Source of the DNA: an uncultured Candidatus Saccharibacteria bacterium
GTDB lineage: Bacteria > Patescibacteriota > Saccharimonadia > Saccharimonadales > Saccharimonadaceae
Assembly (NCBI GenBank): GCA_948514425.1
Contig: CAOQYN010000001.1
Location: forward strand, 27,178-91,177
DNA length: 64,000 nucleotides
Direction of reading: 5' to 3'
Shown here: positions 7,128 to 16,901 of the stretch, piece after piece
How the letters are laid out: every line of letters begins with the position of its first letter
How positions within the stretch are numbered: the first letter of the stretch is position 1
Program-made: the position numbers and the translations under genes
The notes under the pieces: model-generated
The model's database searches: none
Told to the model about the DNA's origin: nothing
What the model saw: only the letters and a program-made list of their open reading frames with translations

Positions 7128-9301
7128 GTTTAAAATTAGACTTTAAAGAACTAAAGATGTATCGCCGTACGGCTTTTATAGTCTTTGTTTTTTGTATGAT
7201 GATGAGTTTTTCTTTCTTTGCGATGCGCGGGATGCAAAAATCATCTGCCGCTTCGACAGCTAATTTTAGACCAGGGAACATCATTAGCGATACTGTAATG
7301 GCAAACTACAACTCAATGTCAAAAGACGACATTCAACGTTTTTTGACCGCTAAAAACCCATGTAATGACCGCGACTATAATAAATATCTTCGCCTCAAGG
7401 CTGCCTACCCAAATAATAGTTGGCATTTTGAAAACGGTCATTTTATTTGTTTATCTGAAGAGCGCTTTGGAGATGGTGAAGCCATAGGTTCTGGCCAAAC
7501 CGCCGCAGAAATAATTTATCAAGCTGCTCAAGACTATAAGATTAACCCCCAAGTCATCATTGTTCTCCTACAGAAAGAGCAAGGATTAATTACAGACACC
7601 TATCCTAACCAAATCCAATACCGTGCCGCTACTGGATTTGGTTGCCCCGATACAGCTGCTTGTAGTACGCAATATTATGGCTTCAAAAACCAAGTTCGCA
7701 ATGCCGCTAATATGTTCCGTACTGTCCTTAACGGAGGTTGGTCTAACTATCCCGCCTACACAACATCCTACATACAATACAATCCGAACGCTAATTGTGG
7801 CGGCACTCATGTCTATATAGAAAATCGCGCTACGTCTGCTTTATATCGTTACACCCCATATCAACCAAATGCCTCTGCTCTCAATGCTGGCTACGGTACT
7901 GGTGATGTTTGTGGCGCCTACGGTAACCGCAATTTCTACCTCTACTTTGTTGATTGGTTCGGTAACACACAATTAGATATGCCGATTACTCGGCACCGCG
8001 TAATTGAAGATGGGGTTTATACGATTACTTCAGGCACAACCTATGATACTGCACTAACTGTCAATGGCAGTACATCAGGATCTAATGTGAGCATGAATTC
8101 ACGCAGTGGTGCAAATACACAAAAATGGCAGATAACATACCACGATAGCGACTCTACTTATAGCTTCACAAATCAAGCAACAGGATTAGCACTAGACATT
8201 CATGGTGCCAGCGTAGCCAGTGGCGCTAATGTTGAAGTATTTACCAAAAGCGGTAATTGTAATCAAAAATGGCACGCAATAGCAAATAATGACGGAACGT
8301 TTGGCTTTGTTTCAGCTTGTTCATCAACAGTAGCCCTCGACGTCTATGGAGCTAGCGCAGCGAGCGGAGCTAATGTACAGAGTTATAGTTATCATGGCGA
8401 TATCAGTCAAAAGTGGCGCATAATTCCTGATGCAGCCCTACCTGATGGCTTATATAGCATTTCCCCCACTCATGAAAAATCTCTGACCTTAGATGTGTTT
8501 GGAGGCTACACAAGTCCAAAAACAAACGTACAAGTTTACACTAACCATGAATCTCCTAACGAGAAATGGAACCTCCAATACGATCAACGTGATGGAACCT
8601 ATAAAATAACTAGCCTTAGCAGTGGTCTTGCCCTTGATGTCTATGGCGGATATACAGGCAACGGTACAAATATACAGATGTACAATTATCACGGGAGTTG
8701 TGGCCAAAAATGGCTTATCGTGCCAAATAGCAAGGGATATACCATTGCTTCAGCCTGCTCTGGCTTATCACTCGACGTCTATGGTGGATATAAAAATAGT
8801 GGCTCTAACGTTCAGCTTTGGCAACAAAATGACGCCGATCACCAAGTTTGGCAAATCACGCCAACCCGTGCTGGAATCCTTGCTGATGGGATCTACTCTA
8901 TTGCCGCAAGCGCGAATGGTGGCCTATTGCTAGACGCCAGTAATAATATTAGTGGCAGCAATGTTAGAATTTACAATCAAGCTAACTCCAATATGCAAAA
9001 ATGGAAATTAACTACCAATAATGACGGAACATACTACATTACAAATGTTGCATCAGGATTATCCTTAGACGTCTATGGGGGATATACGAATAACGAAGCC
9101 AATGTTCAAGTATTCACGGCTCACTACGGTCAAAATCAAAAATGGAAAATTGAACAAAATGCAGACGGAACTTACTCTATACGTTCCGCAAATTCCAATA
9201 AATCACTTGATATTTACGGTGGTACCGCTAACGGAAACAACGTCCAACAGTATTCATGGCATGGTGGCGATAATCAAAGGTGGCGAATAGTAAAGGATTA
9301 A
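7124..9301 (+). CDS. Secreted/anchored protein: lysozyme-like domain plus ricin-type (beta-trefoil) lectin repeats
   Basis: 725 residues. A signal anchor lies at about 14-35. Residues about 45-280 hold a domain with AEIIYQAAQDYKINPQVIIV then LLQKEQGLI, a pattern like lytic transglycosylase/lysozyme-fold domains (helix then catalytic-looking KEQ); this assignment is inference. From about 290 on, nine QxW motifs recur (QKWQI, QKWHA, QKWRI, EKWNL, QKWLI, QVWQI, QKWKL, QKWKI, QRWRI) with LDVYGG repeats, giving three ricin-type trefoils that bind sugars. Likely at the cell surface, perhaps in host or wall glycan binding. It opens the polysaccharide locus. Confidence 0.85.
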   Translation: MSLKLDFKELKMYRRTAFIVFVFCMMMSFSFFAMRGMQKSSAASTANFRPGNIISDTVMANYNSMSKDDIQRFLTAKNPCNDRDYNKYLRLKAAYPNNSWHFENGHFICLSEERFGDGEAIGSGQTAAEIIYQAAQDYKINPQVIIVLLQKEQGLITDTYPNQIQYRAATGFGCPDTAACSTQYYGFKNQVRNAANMFRTVLNGGWSNYPAYTTSYIQYNPNANCGGTHVYIENRATSALYRYTPYQPNASALNAGYGTGDVCGAYGNRNFYLYFVDWFGNTQLDMPITRHRVIEDGVYTITSGTTYDTALTVNGSTSGSNVSMNSRSGANTQKWQITYHDSDSTYSFTNQATGLALDIHGASVASGANVEVFTKSGNCNQKWHAIANNDGTFGFVSACSSTVALDVYGASAASGANVQSYSYHGDISQKWRIIPDAALPDGLYSISPTHEKSLTLDVFGGYTSPKTNVQVYTNHESPNEKWNLQYDQRDGTYKITSLSSGLALDVYGGYTGNGTNIQMYNYHGSCGQKWLIVPNSKGYTIASACSGLSLDVYGGYKNSGSNVQLWQQNDADHQVWQITPTRAGILADGIYSIAASANGGLLLDASNNISGSNVRIYNQANSNMQKWKLTTNNDGTYYITNVASGLSLDVYGGYTNNEANVQVFTAHYGQNQKWKIEQNADGTYSIRSANSNKSLDIYGGTANGNNVQQYSWHGGDNQRWRIVKD

Positions 9302-9304
9302 CCC

Positions 9305-11317
9305 ATGACCGGCAGTAAAGTTGAAGCAAATCCAGAACAGCCCTCAAGTGTTAATCAGGTACTCAGAGCAATAAAGCGTAGAGCTGGCTTTGTGGTACAA
9401 ATAATCCACCCTCGGAATATAAAAAAAGCATACAAAATTCTGCAAAAAGGTGGCTCCAAAGAGTTTATGCGACGCTTTCGAGCAAAGTGCCAGTACTATT
9501 ATGCTGATCAGCGTTATCAATACCGAGATTATCTTCGCATCACGCGTCCCACGGAGAAAGAATTAGAACAACAACGCAAAGCGCACTTTGCATATCGGCC
9601 TTGCTTTGGAGTTATGATACCTTTATATAATACTAAACCAGAGTATTTAGAAGATCTCCTTGATAGCTTCCAGGCACAAACTTATAGCAACTTTAAATTA
9701 TTTATGGTTGACGCATCGCCTGTAGAAGACGGAAAAACTTCTTTAACTGATATTATGCATCTTGAAGCAGAAAAAGATCCCCGTATTATTTACGAGGTAT
9801 TAGACCAGAATGAAGGTATTGCTGGCAACACCAATCAAGCCATCACCATTGCAATGCAAGACACGGACGTTACTCATATTGCACTCTGCGATCACGATGA
9901 TTTTATTGAACCAGATACCCTTTACCAATATGCCAAAGTCCTAAATCGAGATACGAATGTCAAGATTATTTATTCAGATGAAGACGTTGTTAAACACAAA
10001 GATGATCCAGAGGCCTACTACGTCATGAAGCCTGATTTTAGCCCCTACTACATGGAAAGCTGCAACTACATTAATCACTTCTTTACTTGCGAAAAAGAAT
10101 TATTCAGGACAATTAAGACTAAAGAAGGGCTATACGAACAGCCAGAGTATGATGGCGCACAGGATTACGATTTATATCTGAGACTGATTGAGAAAGCATT
10201 AGAATTAGATCAAAAACTAGAAAAACAATCAACACAAAAGATTAAAAACGCCATATATACATCGTCTACCATTCATCATGTACCAAAAGTTTTATACCAT
10301 TGGCGCGCAGCAGAGACTTCAACGGCTCAAGATCCACATAACAAATTATACGCCTTTGACGCTGGTAAACGCGCTCTAGAAGCGTATTTTCAGCGACGGC
10401 AAGTTAACGTTAAGTCTGTCGAACATACAGATGTACTCGGCACCTATCGCACGAAATACAGTCTCGATCAAGAACCACTTGTAAGTGTGATTATTCCCAA
10501 TAAAGACCACGCAGCAGACCTAAAAAAAGCGATTGAGTCAGTCAAAAACGGAACCTACCGAAACCTCGAATTTATCGTTATCGAAAATAACTCAACAGAA
10601 CCCGAAACCTTTGCTTATTATAAAGAGCTAGAAAAGACTCAAGACATTAAAATCGTGTATTTTGAAGGCGAATATAATTATTCGGCAATCAATAATTACG
10701 GCGTTAAAAGCGCCAAAGGTGAGATTTTATTGTTACTCAATAACGATATTGAAATGATTAATCCAGACTCGATTGCGGAAATGGTTGCTATTTTAAGGCG
10801 CGAACAAGTCGGAGCTGTCGGAGCTCAGCTGCTATTTGATAATGGCGAACTCCAACATGCTGGTGTTATTATTGGTTTTGGCGGCAGTGCGGGACACATT
10901 TTTCACCGCATGCGTCCAGAATTTAGTTATGGTAACCGCGCAAACTGTGTTACTAATTATTCTGCAGTGACGGCCGCCTGTTTCATGGTGAAAAAATCAA
11001 CATATGAAGCAATAGAAGGGTTTGACGAAAAATTCACTATTTCATTTAACGATGTAGATTTCTGTCTTAAAATCCGTTCTCTTGGCGAATTGATCGTCTA
11101 CAGTCCATATGCTAAGTTTTACCATTACGAAAGCAAAAGTCGTGGACCTGATACTAAGGGTGAAAAACGATTACGTATGGAACAGGAGGCTGCACGTCTA
11201 CGCCATAAATGGCCAGAAATATACCAAAAAGGCGACCCCTACTACAATAAAAACTTCACCCTCCATCGCTTTGATTGTAGTTTACGAGAAATCTCACCCT
11301 CGGATTTTCACGAATAA
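9305..11317 (+). CDS. Two-domain family 2 glycosyltransferase
   Basis: 670 residues with two GT-A domains. The first begins near residue 98 (CFGVMIPLYNTKPEYLEDLL) and has CDHDDFIEPD as its DxD-type site. The second begins near 395 (VSVIIPNKDHAADLKKAIES) and has LLLNNDIEMI as its metal site, followed by AVTAACFMVKKSTYEAI and FNDVDFCLKIR. This is the layout of bifunctional rhamnan or galactan glycosyltransferases. It starts three bases after the previous stop, inside the same operon. Confidence 0.9.
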   Translation: MTGSKVEANPEQPSSVNQVLRAIKRRAGFVVQIIHPRNIKKAYKILQKGGSKEFMRRFRAKCQYYYADQRYQYRDYLRITRPTEKELEQQRKAHFAYRPCFGVMIPLYNTKPEYLEDLLDSFQAQTYSNFKLFMVDASPVEDGKTSLTDIMHLEAEKDPRIIYEVLDQNEGIAGNTNQAITIAMQDTDVTHIALCDHDDFIEPDTLYQYAKVLNRDTNVKIIYSDEDVVKHKDDPEAYYVMKPDFSPYYMESCNYINHFFTCEKELFRTIKTKEGLYEQPEYDGAQDYDLYLRLIEKALELDQKLEKQSTQKIKNAIYTSSTIHHVPKVLYHWRAAETSTAQDPHNKLYAFDAGKRALEAYFQRRQVNVKSVEHTDVLGTYRTKYSLDQEPLVSVIIPNKDHAADLKKAIESVKNGTYRNLEFIVIENNSTEPETFAYYKELEKTQDIKIVYFEGEYNYSAINNYGVKSAKGEILLLLNNDIEMINPDSIAEMVAILRREQVGAVGAQLLFDNGELQHAGVIIGFGGSAGHIFHRMRPEFSYGNRANCVTNYSAVTAACFMVKKSTYEAIEGFDEKFTISFNDVDFCLKIRSLGELIVYSPYAKFYHYESKSRGPDTKGEKRLRMEQEAARLRHKWPEIYQKGDPYYNKNFTLHRFDCSLREISPSDFHE

Positions 11318-11335
11318 TATAGTATAATATACTGC

Positions 11336-12928
11336 ATGAGGGAGAAAAAGAAACGACTTTGCCTTTTTGCTGGTTTTGACGCGCAATCGGAGATCGCAGA
11401 CTACGTTGTCTACTATCTTAAGGCGCTTTCACAAATCGCCGATGTATATTATTGGGGCGATTTTGAAACATCTGACGCCGAAAAAGCTAAAATTCAACCC
11501 TATTGCAAAGAAGTATATTGCGCCAAACATGGCAAATATGATTTTGGATCATGGCAAGAATTAATCCAGAAAATTGGTCGCAAAAATATCGCAGCGTACG
11601 ATGAACTAATTCTCGCAAACGACTCTTGTTATGCTCCACTTTTCGATCTATCAGAGTTATTTAGCAAAATGGACAAAAGAAACTGTGATTTCTGGGGTGT
11701 ATCCGCTGCTTATAGGCAACACATCCATCTGCAGAGCTACTTCGTAGTACTTAAACAGCCCGTTATCCAATCGGATGTATTTTATGATTTTTTCCAACAA
11801 ATTAAACCCGAAGCAAACTATTGTGATGTGTGTGCAACCTATGAAGATCGTTTTACATATTTATTAAGTAAGGCCGGATTTCATTTTAGTTCATATATAG
11901 ACTATAACGATATTACCAATCATCCTTATCGAGATATGATGGCCACAATCCAAAAACGCCATTTTCCTTTCCTTAAAGTCAAATTTTTCCTTGGTGGCAT
12001 ACGCGACCAAGCTGGAGTAGCAGACTGGCGACAAGTTATTAGAGAAGATACCAATTACCCAGTCTCTTTAATTGAAGAAGATCTAGTGCGACGAGGGTTC
12101 GATTTATCATCTATTGATAAGGCAGTACAAGAAAAGCAAAGTGAGACCCCAATTTTTTATCCTCAAACGTCATTCCTAAAAAAAATCATAAAGCAAGCAG
12201 GAAAAATAATACTAAAACCAATAATTCGCTTAGCTGATACTTATATTGGTAGTCGTACATCATCTTATTTCTATAAAGTTGATCGCATTAATCGATCCTA
12301 TCGCGGACTGCAACAAAAGTACGATGAACTTCTCGCACAGGTAAATCCAGATTTTATACCCCAAAAAATCCATCTAGTAAACACCGATGAGAAGTGTGAC
12401 CTAAAGCTTACTGATATAGATGCAAGCATAATCAAACGCTTTGATCTTGAGCTGCCGCTAACTAATGAATCAAGCGTTCTTTTGGTGGGAAATATCAGTA
12501 CACATAATTTAGCTTCTTTAGAATTATATGACCCGCAAACAATTTTCCTAAACAATAATTGGCAAGAAGATCTCAAAATCCGCAGCGCCACCACCGACAA
12601 TCTATGTGATTTCAAGTTTGTAGACGAATCAAAAAACCGGCTTTATTTCGATTTTATCTTGGTGCAGCCACTAGAAAAAGGCTCATCAGATAAAGCAGTG
12701 AAAGAGTTCATTGCGAATTTGAAAGAGCAAATGACTTTTGAATCTGTTTTGGCGCTAATAGTTCCAAATCCAGAGGTTGAAAAATATCAGCAAATCTTAC
12801 AATCCGAAGGTCTGCATCCTGCTAGCTCAGAACGCGGTCTAGTTGTACGGAGTGACCCATTTCAGGTGTATTGTGATAAAATAGGGAGTATAAAAGGCTA
12901 CAAGGCTCTAGTTTACAAAATCAAGTAG
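11336..12928 (+). CDS. RgpF-like rhamnan synthesis protein
   Basis: 530 residues. The N-terminal half fits the rhamnan synthesis F family: YVVYYLKALSQIADVYY, KYDFGSWQELIQKIG, ELILANDSCYAPLFDL, and FWGVSAAYRQHIHLQSYFVV. RgpF proteins add sugars to rhamnose polymers in streptococci. Residues about 340-530 form a separate domain that I do not recognise. TATAAT at 11323-11328 ends seven bases before the ATG, so a leaderless start inside the operon is likely. It lies directly before the dTDP-rhamnose genes, which fits a rhamnose-containing polymer. Confidence 0.88.
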   Translation: MREKKKRLCLFAGFDAQSEIADYVVYYLKALSQIADVYYWGDFETSDAEKAKIQPYCKEVYCAKHGKYDFGSWQELIQKIGRKNIAAYDELILANDSCYAPLFDLSELFSKMDKRNCDFWGVSAAYRQHIHLQSYFVVLKQPVIQSDVFYDFFQQIKPEANYCDVCATYEDRFTYLLSKAGFHFSSYIDYNDITNHPYRDMMATIQKRHFPFLKVKFFLGGIRDQAGVADWRQVIREDTNYPVSLIEEDLVRRGFDLSSIDKAVQEKQSETPIFYPQTSFLKKIIKQAGKIILKPIIRLADTYIGSRTSSYFYKVDRINRSYRGLQQKYDELLAQVNPDFIPQKIHLVNTDEKCDLKLTDIDASIIKRFDLELPLTNESSVLLVGNISTHNLASLELYDPQTIFLNNNWQEDLKIRSATTDNLCDFKFVDESKNRLYFDFILVQPLEKGSSDKAVKEFIANLKEQMTFESVLALIVPNPEVEKYQQILQSEGLHPASSERGLVVRSDPFQVYCDKIGSIKGYKALVYKIK

Positions 12929-12946
12929 CGAGTAAAGGAGTTAATT

Positions 12947-13825
12947 ATGAAAGGCATTATTTTAGCTGGCGGTTCTGGTACGCGCCTTTATCCAATTACT
13001 GAAGGAATTAGTAAGCAACTAATGCCAATTTATGATAAACCCATGATTTTCTATCCTCTCTCGGTTTTAATGCTCGCTGATATTCGCGACATTCTTATTA
13101 TTACCACTCCTGGCGATCAGGTTAGCTTCCAACATCTTTTAGGTGATGGTTCAAAGTTTGGCATCAACCTTTCTTACGCTATCCAGCCTGAACCACGCGG
13201 TCTAGCTGATGCTTTTATTGTCGGCGAAGAATTCATCGGCAATGAAGCTTGCGCCATGGTTCTAGGCGATAATGTATTTTATGGTAATGGCCTGACCAAG
13301 TTACTCATGAATGCTCGCGATAATGCAGAGTCTGGATTTGCAACCAACTTTGGCTTTCGTGTTCATGACCCAGAGCGCTTCGGTATTATGGAAGTGGATG
13401 ACTCCGGCAACATCCTAAGCATTGAAGAAAAACCCTCTAACCCTAAATCTGATTTTGCAGTTACTGGGCTCTATTTCTACCCGGCGGGTGTTTCTAAACT
13501 TGCAAAACAAGTGCAGCCGTCCGAACGTGGAGAGATAGAAATTAGTACCCTCAATAATATGTATCTGCAATCCAACAAGCTCAAAGGGGAATTACTAGGT
13601 GGTGGTTTTTGCTGGTTTGATACTGGAACTTTCGATAGTCAGATGGACGCCGCTGTTATGATTCGTGCCCTTGAGACCAACCAAAGCCGTATTATTGCCT
13701 GTCTCGATCAAATTGCTTTCGATCGAGGTTGGATTAGCCGTGAGCAATTAGCCGAACGCGCAAATCTTTGTAAAAAGAATAAATATGGACAATTTCTTAT
13801 TAAAGTTTTGGAGGATGTTCGATGA
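12947..13825 (+). CDS. rmlA: Glucose-1-phosphate thymidylyltransferase
   Basis: 292 residues, normal length. MKGIILAGGSGTRLYPIT is the nucleotide-binding signature, with KQLMPIYDKPMIFYPLSVLM and LGDNVFYG for the metal-binding Asp. It makes dTDP-glucose from dTTP and glucose-1-phosphate, the first step to dTDP-L-rhamnose. AAAGGAG lies before the ATG. Its stop overlaps the rmlC start, and rmlA-rmlC-rmlD-rmlB follow with ATGA-type overlaps, so they form one translationally coupled unit. Confidence 0.97.
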   Translation: MKGIILAGGSGTRLYPITEGISKQLMPIYDKPMIFYPLSVLMLADIRDILIITTPGDQVSFQHLLGDGSKFGINLSYAIQPEPRGLADAFIVGEEFIGNEACAMVLGDNVFYGNGLTKLLMNARDNAESGFATNFGFRVHDPERFGIMEVDDSGNILSIEEKPSNPKSDFAVTGLYFYPAGVSKLAKQVQPSERGEIEISTLNNMYLQSNKLKGELLGGGFCWFDTGTFDSQMDAAVMIRALETNQSRIIACLDQIAFDRGWISREQLAERANLCKKNKYGQFLIKVLEDVR

Positions 13826-14385
13826 ATAAAATTTCTACTAATCTTCAAGATTGTTATATCCTTGAACCAGCACGGTTTGGCGACGCCCGCGGCTATTTTT
13901 CGGCGCCATATATCGAAAGTGAATATCGCGCACTCGGCTTCCAAGGCTTAAAACAGGTTAGCCGCAGCAAATCTGCCAAGGGGGTATTGCGCGGCATGCA
14001 TTTTCAGAAAAATGAATATGCTCAAGCAAAAATCGTTGAGGCTATACAAGGCGCAGTTATTGATGTTGTAATCGATCTTCGTAAAAGTTCGTCTAGTTAC
14101 GGCAAATGGACTTCAGTCTTACTTACGCCAGAAAATGGTCGGCAGCTCTACGTTCCTCGCGGTTTTGCTCACGGATTTTTAAGCCTTAAAGACGATACAG
14201 TTTTTCAATATTTTGTCGACAACGCCTATGCACCAGAGCAAGAAGGTGGCATCGCATGGGATGACCCGACTGTTGGTGTTGATTGGCAAAGCTTCTTTGA
14301 CGAATATGATATTTCACATCCAGAATTATCCAGTAAAGACACTAAATATGGAGGTTTAGCCGATTTCGAAAAGGAGCAAGCATGA
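13822..14385 (+). CDS. rmlC: dTDP-4-dehydrorhamnose 3,5-epimerase
   Basis: 187 residues. The cupin fold is shown by DARGYFSAPY, VLRGMHFQ with the catalytic His, AKIVEAIQGAVIDVVIDLR, and YVPRGFAHGFLSL with a second His. It epimerises C3 and C5 of dTDP-4-keto-6-deoxyglucose. It overlaps rmlA (ATGA at 13822) and rmlD (13 kb side at 14382). Confidence 0.96.
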   Translation: MNKISTNLQDCYILEPARFGDARGYFSAPYIESEYRALGFQGLKQVSRSKSAKGVLRGMHFQKNEYAQAKIVEAIQGAVIDVVIDLRKSSSSYGKWTSVLLTPENGRQLYVPRGFAHGFLSLKDDTVFQYFVDNAYAPEQEGGIAWDDPTVGVDWQSFFDEYDISHPELSSKDTKYGGLADFEKEQA

Positions 14386-15260
14386 AATATCTCATTACCG
14401 GCGTTAGTGGTCAGCTCGGATATGATGTTAAACGCGATTTATTAGAGCGAGGCGTATCCGAAAACGACATCTCTAGTCCTCGTACAGCAGAAATGGACAT
14501 TACAGATCGACAAGCTGTGGAAAACTATGTGGAAAACTTTCGTCCAGATGTCATTATCCACTGTGCTGCGTACACCAATGTCGATGGCGCTGAAAGTGAT
14601 CCAGAAGTTTGTCAAAAAGTTAATGTAGAAGGCACAAAACACCTTGTTGAAGCCGCCAAACAGGTCAATGCAAAACTTATCTATATCTCTACGGATTACG
14701 TTTTCAATGGTGAAAGCTCCGAACCGTATGAAGTAGAATCTCAGGCTGACCCACAAAGCGTTTATGGAGCCACCAAATACGAAGGGGAACTTGCCGTCCA
14801 ATCTTATTTCAAACATTTCATAGTGCGTATTTCCTGGGTCTTTGGCATTAATGGTCATAATTTTGTCAAAACCATGATCAAGGTCTCCAAAGGACGAGAA
14901 GTAGTATCTGTAGTCGATGACCAAATCGGCTCCCCAACTTACACCGTTGACTTAGCGAAATTTCTTATTGACCTTTCCAAGAGCGACAAGTATGGTACTT
15001 ACCACGCCACCAACGAAGGCTTCTGCTCCTGGGCAGATTTTACCGAAGAAATTTATCGTCTTGCTGGCATTACGACTAAAGTTAACCATGTTAGTACCGA
15101 TGAATACATCAAAATCGCTGGACGTCCGCAAGCTAAGCGTCCGCACTATTCCAAACTTAGCAAAAAAGTTCTTGAAGAAAACGGCTTTACTCGTTTGCCA
15201 AGTTGGCAAGATGCGACTCGTCGTTACATCGCAGAATTAGAAAAGGAAGGAGAAATATGA
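14382..15260 (+). CDS. rmlD: dTDP-4-dehydrorhamnose reductase
   Basis: 292 residues. An N-terminal Rossmann motif GVSGQLGYDVKRDL, IHCAAYTNVDGAESD, STDYVFNGE, and the catalytic YGATKYEGE (Tyr-x3-Lys) define an extended short-chain reductase of the RmlD type. It makes dTDP-L-rhamnose using NAD(P)H. Two TGTGGAAAA words lie inside this gene at 14516 and 14528. Confidence 0.96.
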   Translation: MKYLITGVSGQLGYDVKRDLLERGVSENDISSPRTAEMDITDRQAVENYVENFRPDVIIHCAAYTNVDGAESDPEVCQKVNVEGTKHLVEAAKQVNAKLIYISTDYVFNGESSEPYEVESQADPQSVYGATKYEGELAVQSYFKHFIVRISWVFGINGHNFVKTMIKVSKGREVVSVVDDQIGSPTYTVDLAKFLIDLSKSDKYGTYHATNEGFCSWADFTEEIYRLAGITTKVNHVSTDEYIKIAGRPQAKRPHYSKLSKKVLEENGFTRLPSWQDATRRYIAELEKEGEI

Positions 15261-16261
15261 AATATATCGTAACTGGCGGCTGCGGCTTTATTGGTAGCAA
15301 TTATCTGCATTATGTTGTAGACAAATATCCTGAAGATGAGTTTATTTGTCTTGATGCGTTAACCTATGCTGGCAATTACCATAATCTCGAACCAGTATTG
15401 GGCAAAGAAAATTTCCGCTTTGTCAAAATGGACATCACGGATCGCGAAGGTGTCGATCAGCTCTTTGCTGCCGAGAAACCTGATTATGTCATCAATTTTG
15501 CCGCCGAAAGCCATGTCGATAATTCCATCAAAAACCCTGGGATCTTCGTCAAAACCAACGTTATGGGAACACAAGTCTTGATGGACGCTTCGTTAAAACA
15601 TGGTGTCAAGCGTTACCATCAGGTCTCCACAGACGAAGTTTATGGTGATTTACCTCTTGATCGCCCCGACTTACTCTTCACCGAACAGACTCCACTACAC
15701 ACTTCTAGCCCATATTCAGCCTCCAAGGGTGGTGCAGATTTACTCGTTCTTGCATACATGCGCACCTTTAAACTCCCTGCCACAATTAGCCGTTGTTCCA
15801 ATAATTATGGTCCATATCAATTTCCAGAAAAGCTGATTCCGCATGTCCTCAAATGCGCACTCAGCGACAAGAAGGTGCCAGTTTACGGTGAAGGGAAGAA
15901 TGTTCGCGATTGGATTCATGTATATGATCACAACGTCGGAGTAGATATGATTGTTCGTCAGGGCAAGGAAGGTGAAATTTATAATCTAGGTGGTCGCGCC
16001 GAGCGTGATAACCTTACGATTGTAAAAACGATTTTGAGCGCCATTGGCAAGCCAGAGAGTCTCATTGAATTTGTTACCGATCGCCCTGGACACGATCTGC
16101 GCTACGCTATGGATCCAACCAAAGCCGAGACCGAGCTTGGTTGGACTCGCAAGTACAATTTTGACGATGGTATCAAAGCAACAATTGATTGGTATCTAGC
16201 CCATCAAGACTGGGTCCATGACATCGAAAATGGAGAATATCGTAATGCCTACCAAGGCTAA
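15257..16261 (+). CDS. rmlB: dTDP-glucose 4,6-dehydratase
   Basis: 334 residues from the ATG at 15257, which overlaps the rmlD stop (ATGA) and follows AAGGAGAA; a longer frame upstream lies inside rmlD and is rejected. MKYIVTGGCGFIGSNYLHYV is the NAD-binding site, and STDEVYGDL, SPYSASKGGADLLV (catalytic Tyr-x3-Lys) and SNNYGPYQFPEKLIP are diagnostic. It turns dTDP-glucose into the 4-keto-6-deoxy sugar. Confidence 0.97.
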   Translation: MKYIVTGGCGFIGSNYLHYVVDKYPEDEFICLDALTYAGNYHNLEPVLGKENFRFVKMDITDREGVDQLFAAEKPDYVINFAAESHVDNSIKNPGIFVKTNVMGTQVLMDASLKHGVKRYHQVSTDEVYGDLPLDRPDLLFTEQTPLHTSSPYSASKGGADLLVLAYMRTFKLPATISRCSNNYGPYQFPEKLIPHVLKCALSDKKVPVYGEGKNVRDWIHVYDHNVGVDMIVRQGKEGEIYNLGGRAERDNLTIVKTILSAIGKPESLIEFVTDRPGHDLRYAMDPTKAETELGWTRKYNFDDGIKATIDWYLAHQDWVHDIENGEYRNAYQG

Positions 16262-16901
16262 AAATAACTCCGATACCAAACATCCTACTAAGTGGCAGAA
16301 AATTTTTACTCCTCAAATTACTGTCTCCATCCTCCTTTGCGTTTTTTGCGCAATCATGGCAGTTGTTTGCTTCATCAATCCTGGGACCAAAGAAATTTCT
16401 CACACCTCACCTGTAGAAAATATGAAATCTTTGGAGGTTATCACACCCAAAGATCAAATCGTACAAAAGTTCACCTCTGACAATGATTATGCAAGTTTTG
16501 GTTTATACTATGCTAATTTCAGCAACTACATCCAAGGGGGTAAGCTGCACGTCGATATCGAAAATTTCAACAAATCAATAGAAAAGTTTACTTATGACAT
16601 CAGCGGAGCTATTGATAATACATTTCTCTATATCGACTATCCACTCCGAAAAGATGAAACCTACACTCTGACCATTTATCTTACAGATGCCCAAGGAATT
16701 ACATTCTTTACTACGACCGCAGACAACTATCATGCTACGATGTCTCGCAATCGGCAAACTCAGCCTGTCTCAATTATCATGTCTTTTGTCACCACGAGTA
16801 AAGACAGCTTCGCAGCATGGTATTATATTATGGCAATCGCGTTGATTCTATGTTATGTTGTGCTTAAAATCGACAAGGATATATATGTTCAAAAATCTTA
16901 A
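16245..16901 (+). CDS. Small two-helix membrane protein of unknown function
   Basis: 218 residues from the ATG at 16245, preceded by GGAGAATATC; it overlaps the end of rmlB by 17 bases. Hydrophobic segments lie at about 22-42 (ITVSILLCVFCAIMAVVCFI) and near the C terminus (WYYIMAIALILCYVVLKI), leaving about 140 residues outside. The outside part looks like a beta-rich domain. No family recognised. It overlaps the next membrane protein by 17 bases, suggesting they act together. Confidence 0.75.
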   Translation: MPTKAKNNSDTKHPTKWQKIFTPQITVSILLCVFCAIMAVVCFINPGTKEISHTSPVENMKSLEVITPKDQIVQKFTSDNDYASFGLYYANFSNYIQGGKLHVDIENFNKSIEKFTYDISGAIDNTFLYIDYPLRKDETYTLTIYLTDAQGITFFTTTADNYHATMSRNRQTQPVSIIMSFVTTSKDSFAAWYYIMAIALILCYVVLKIDKDIYVQKS

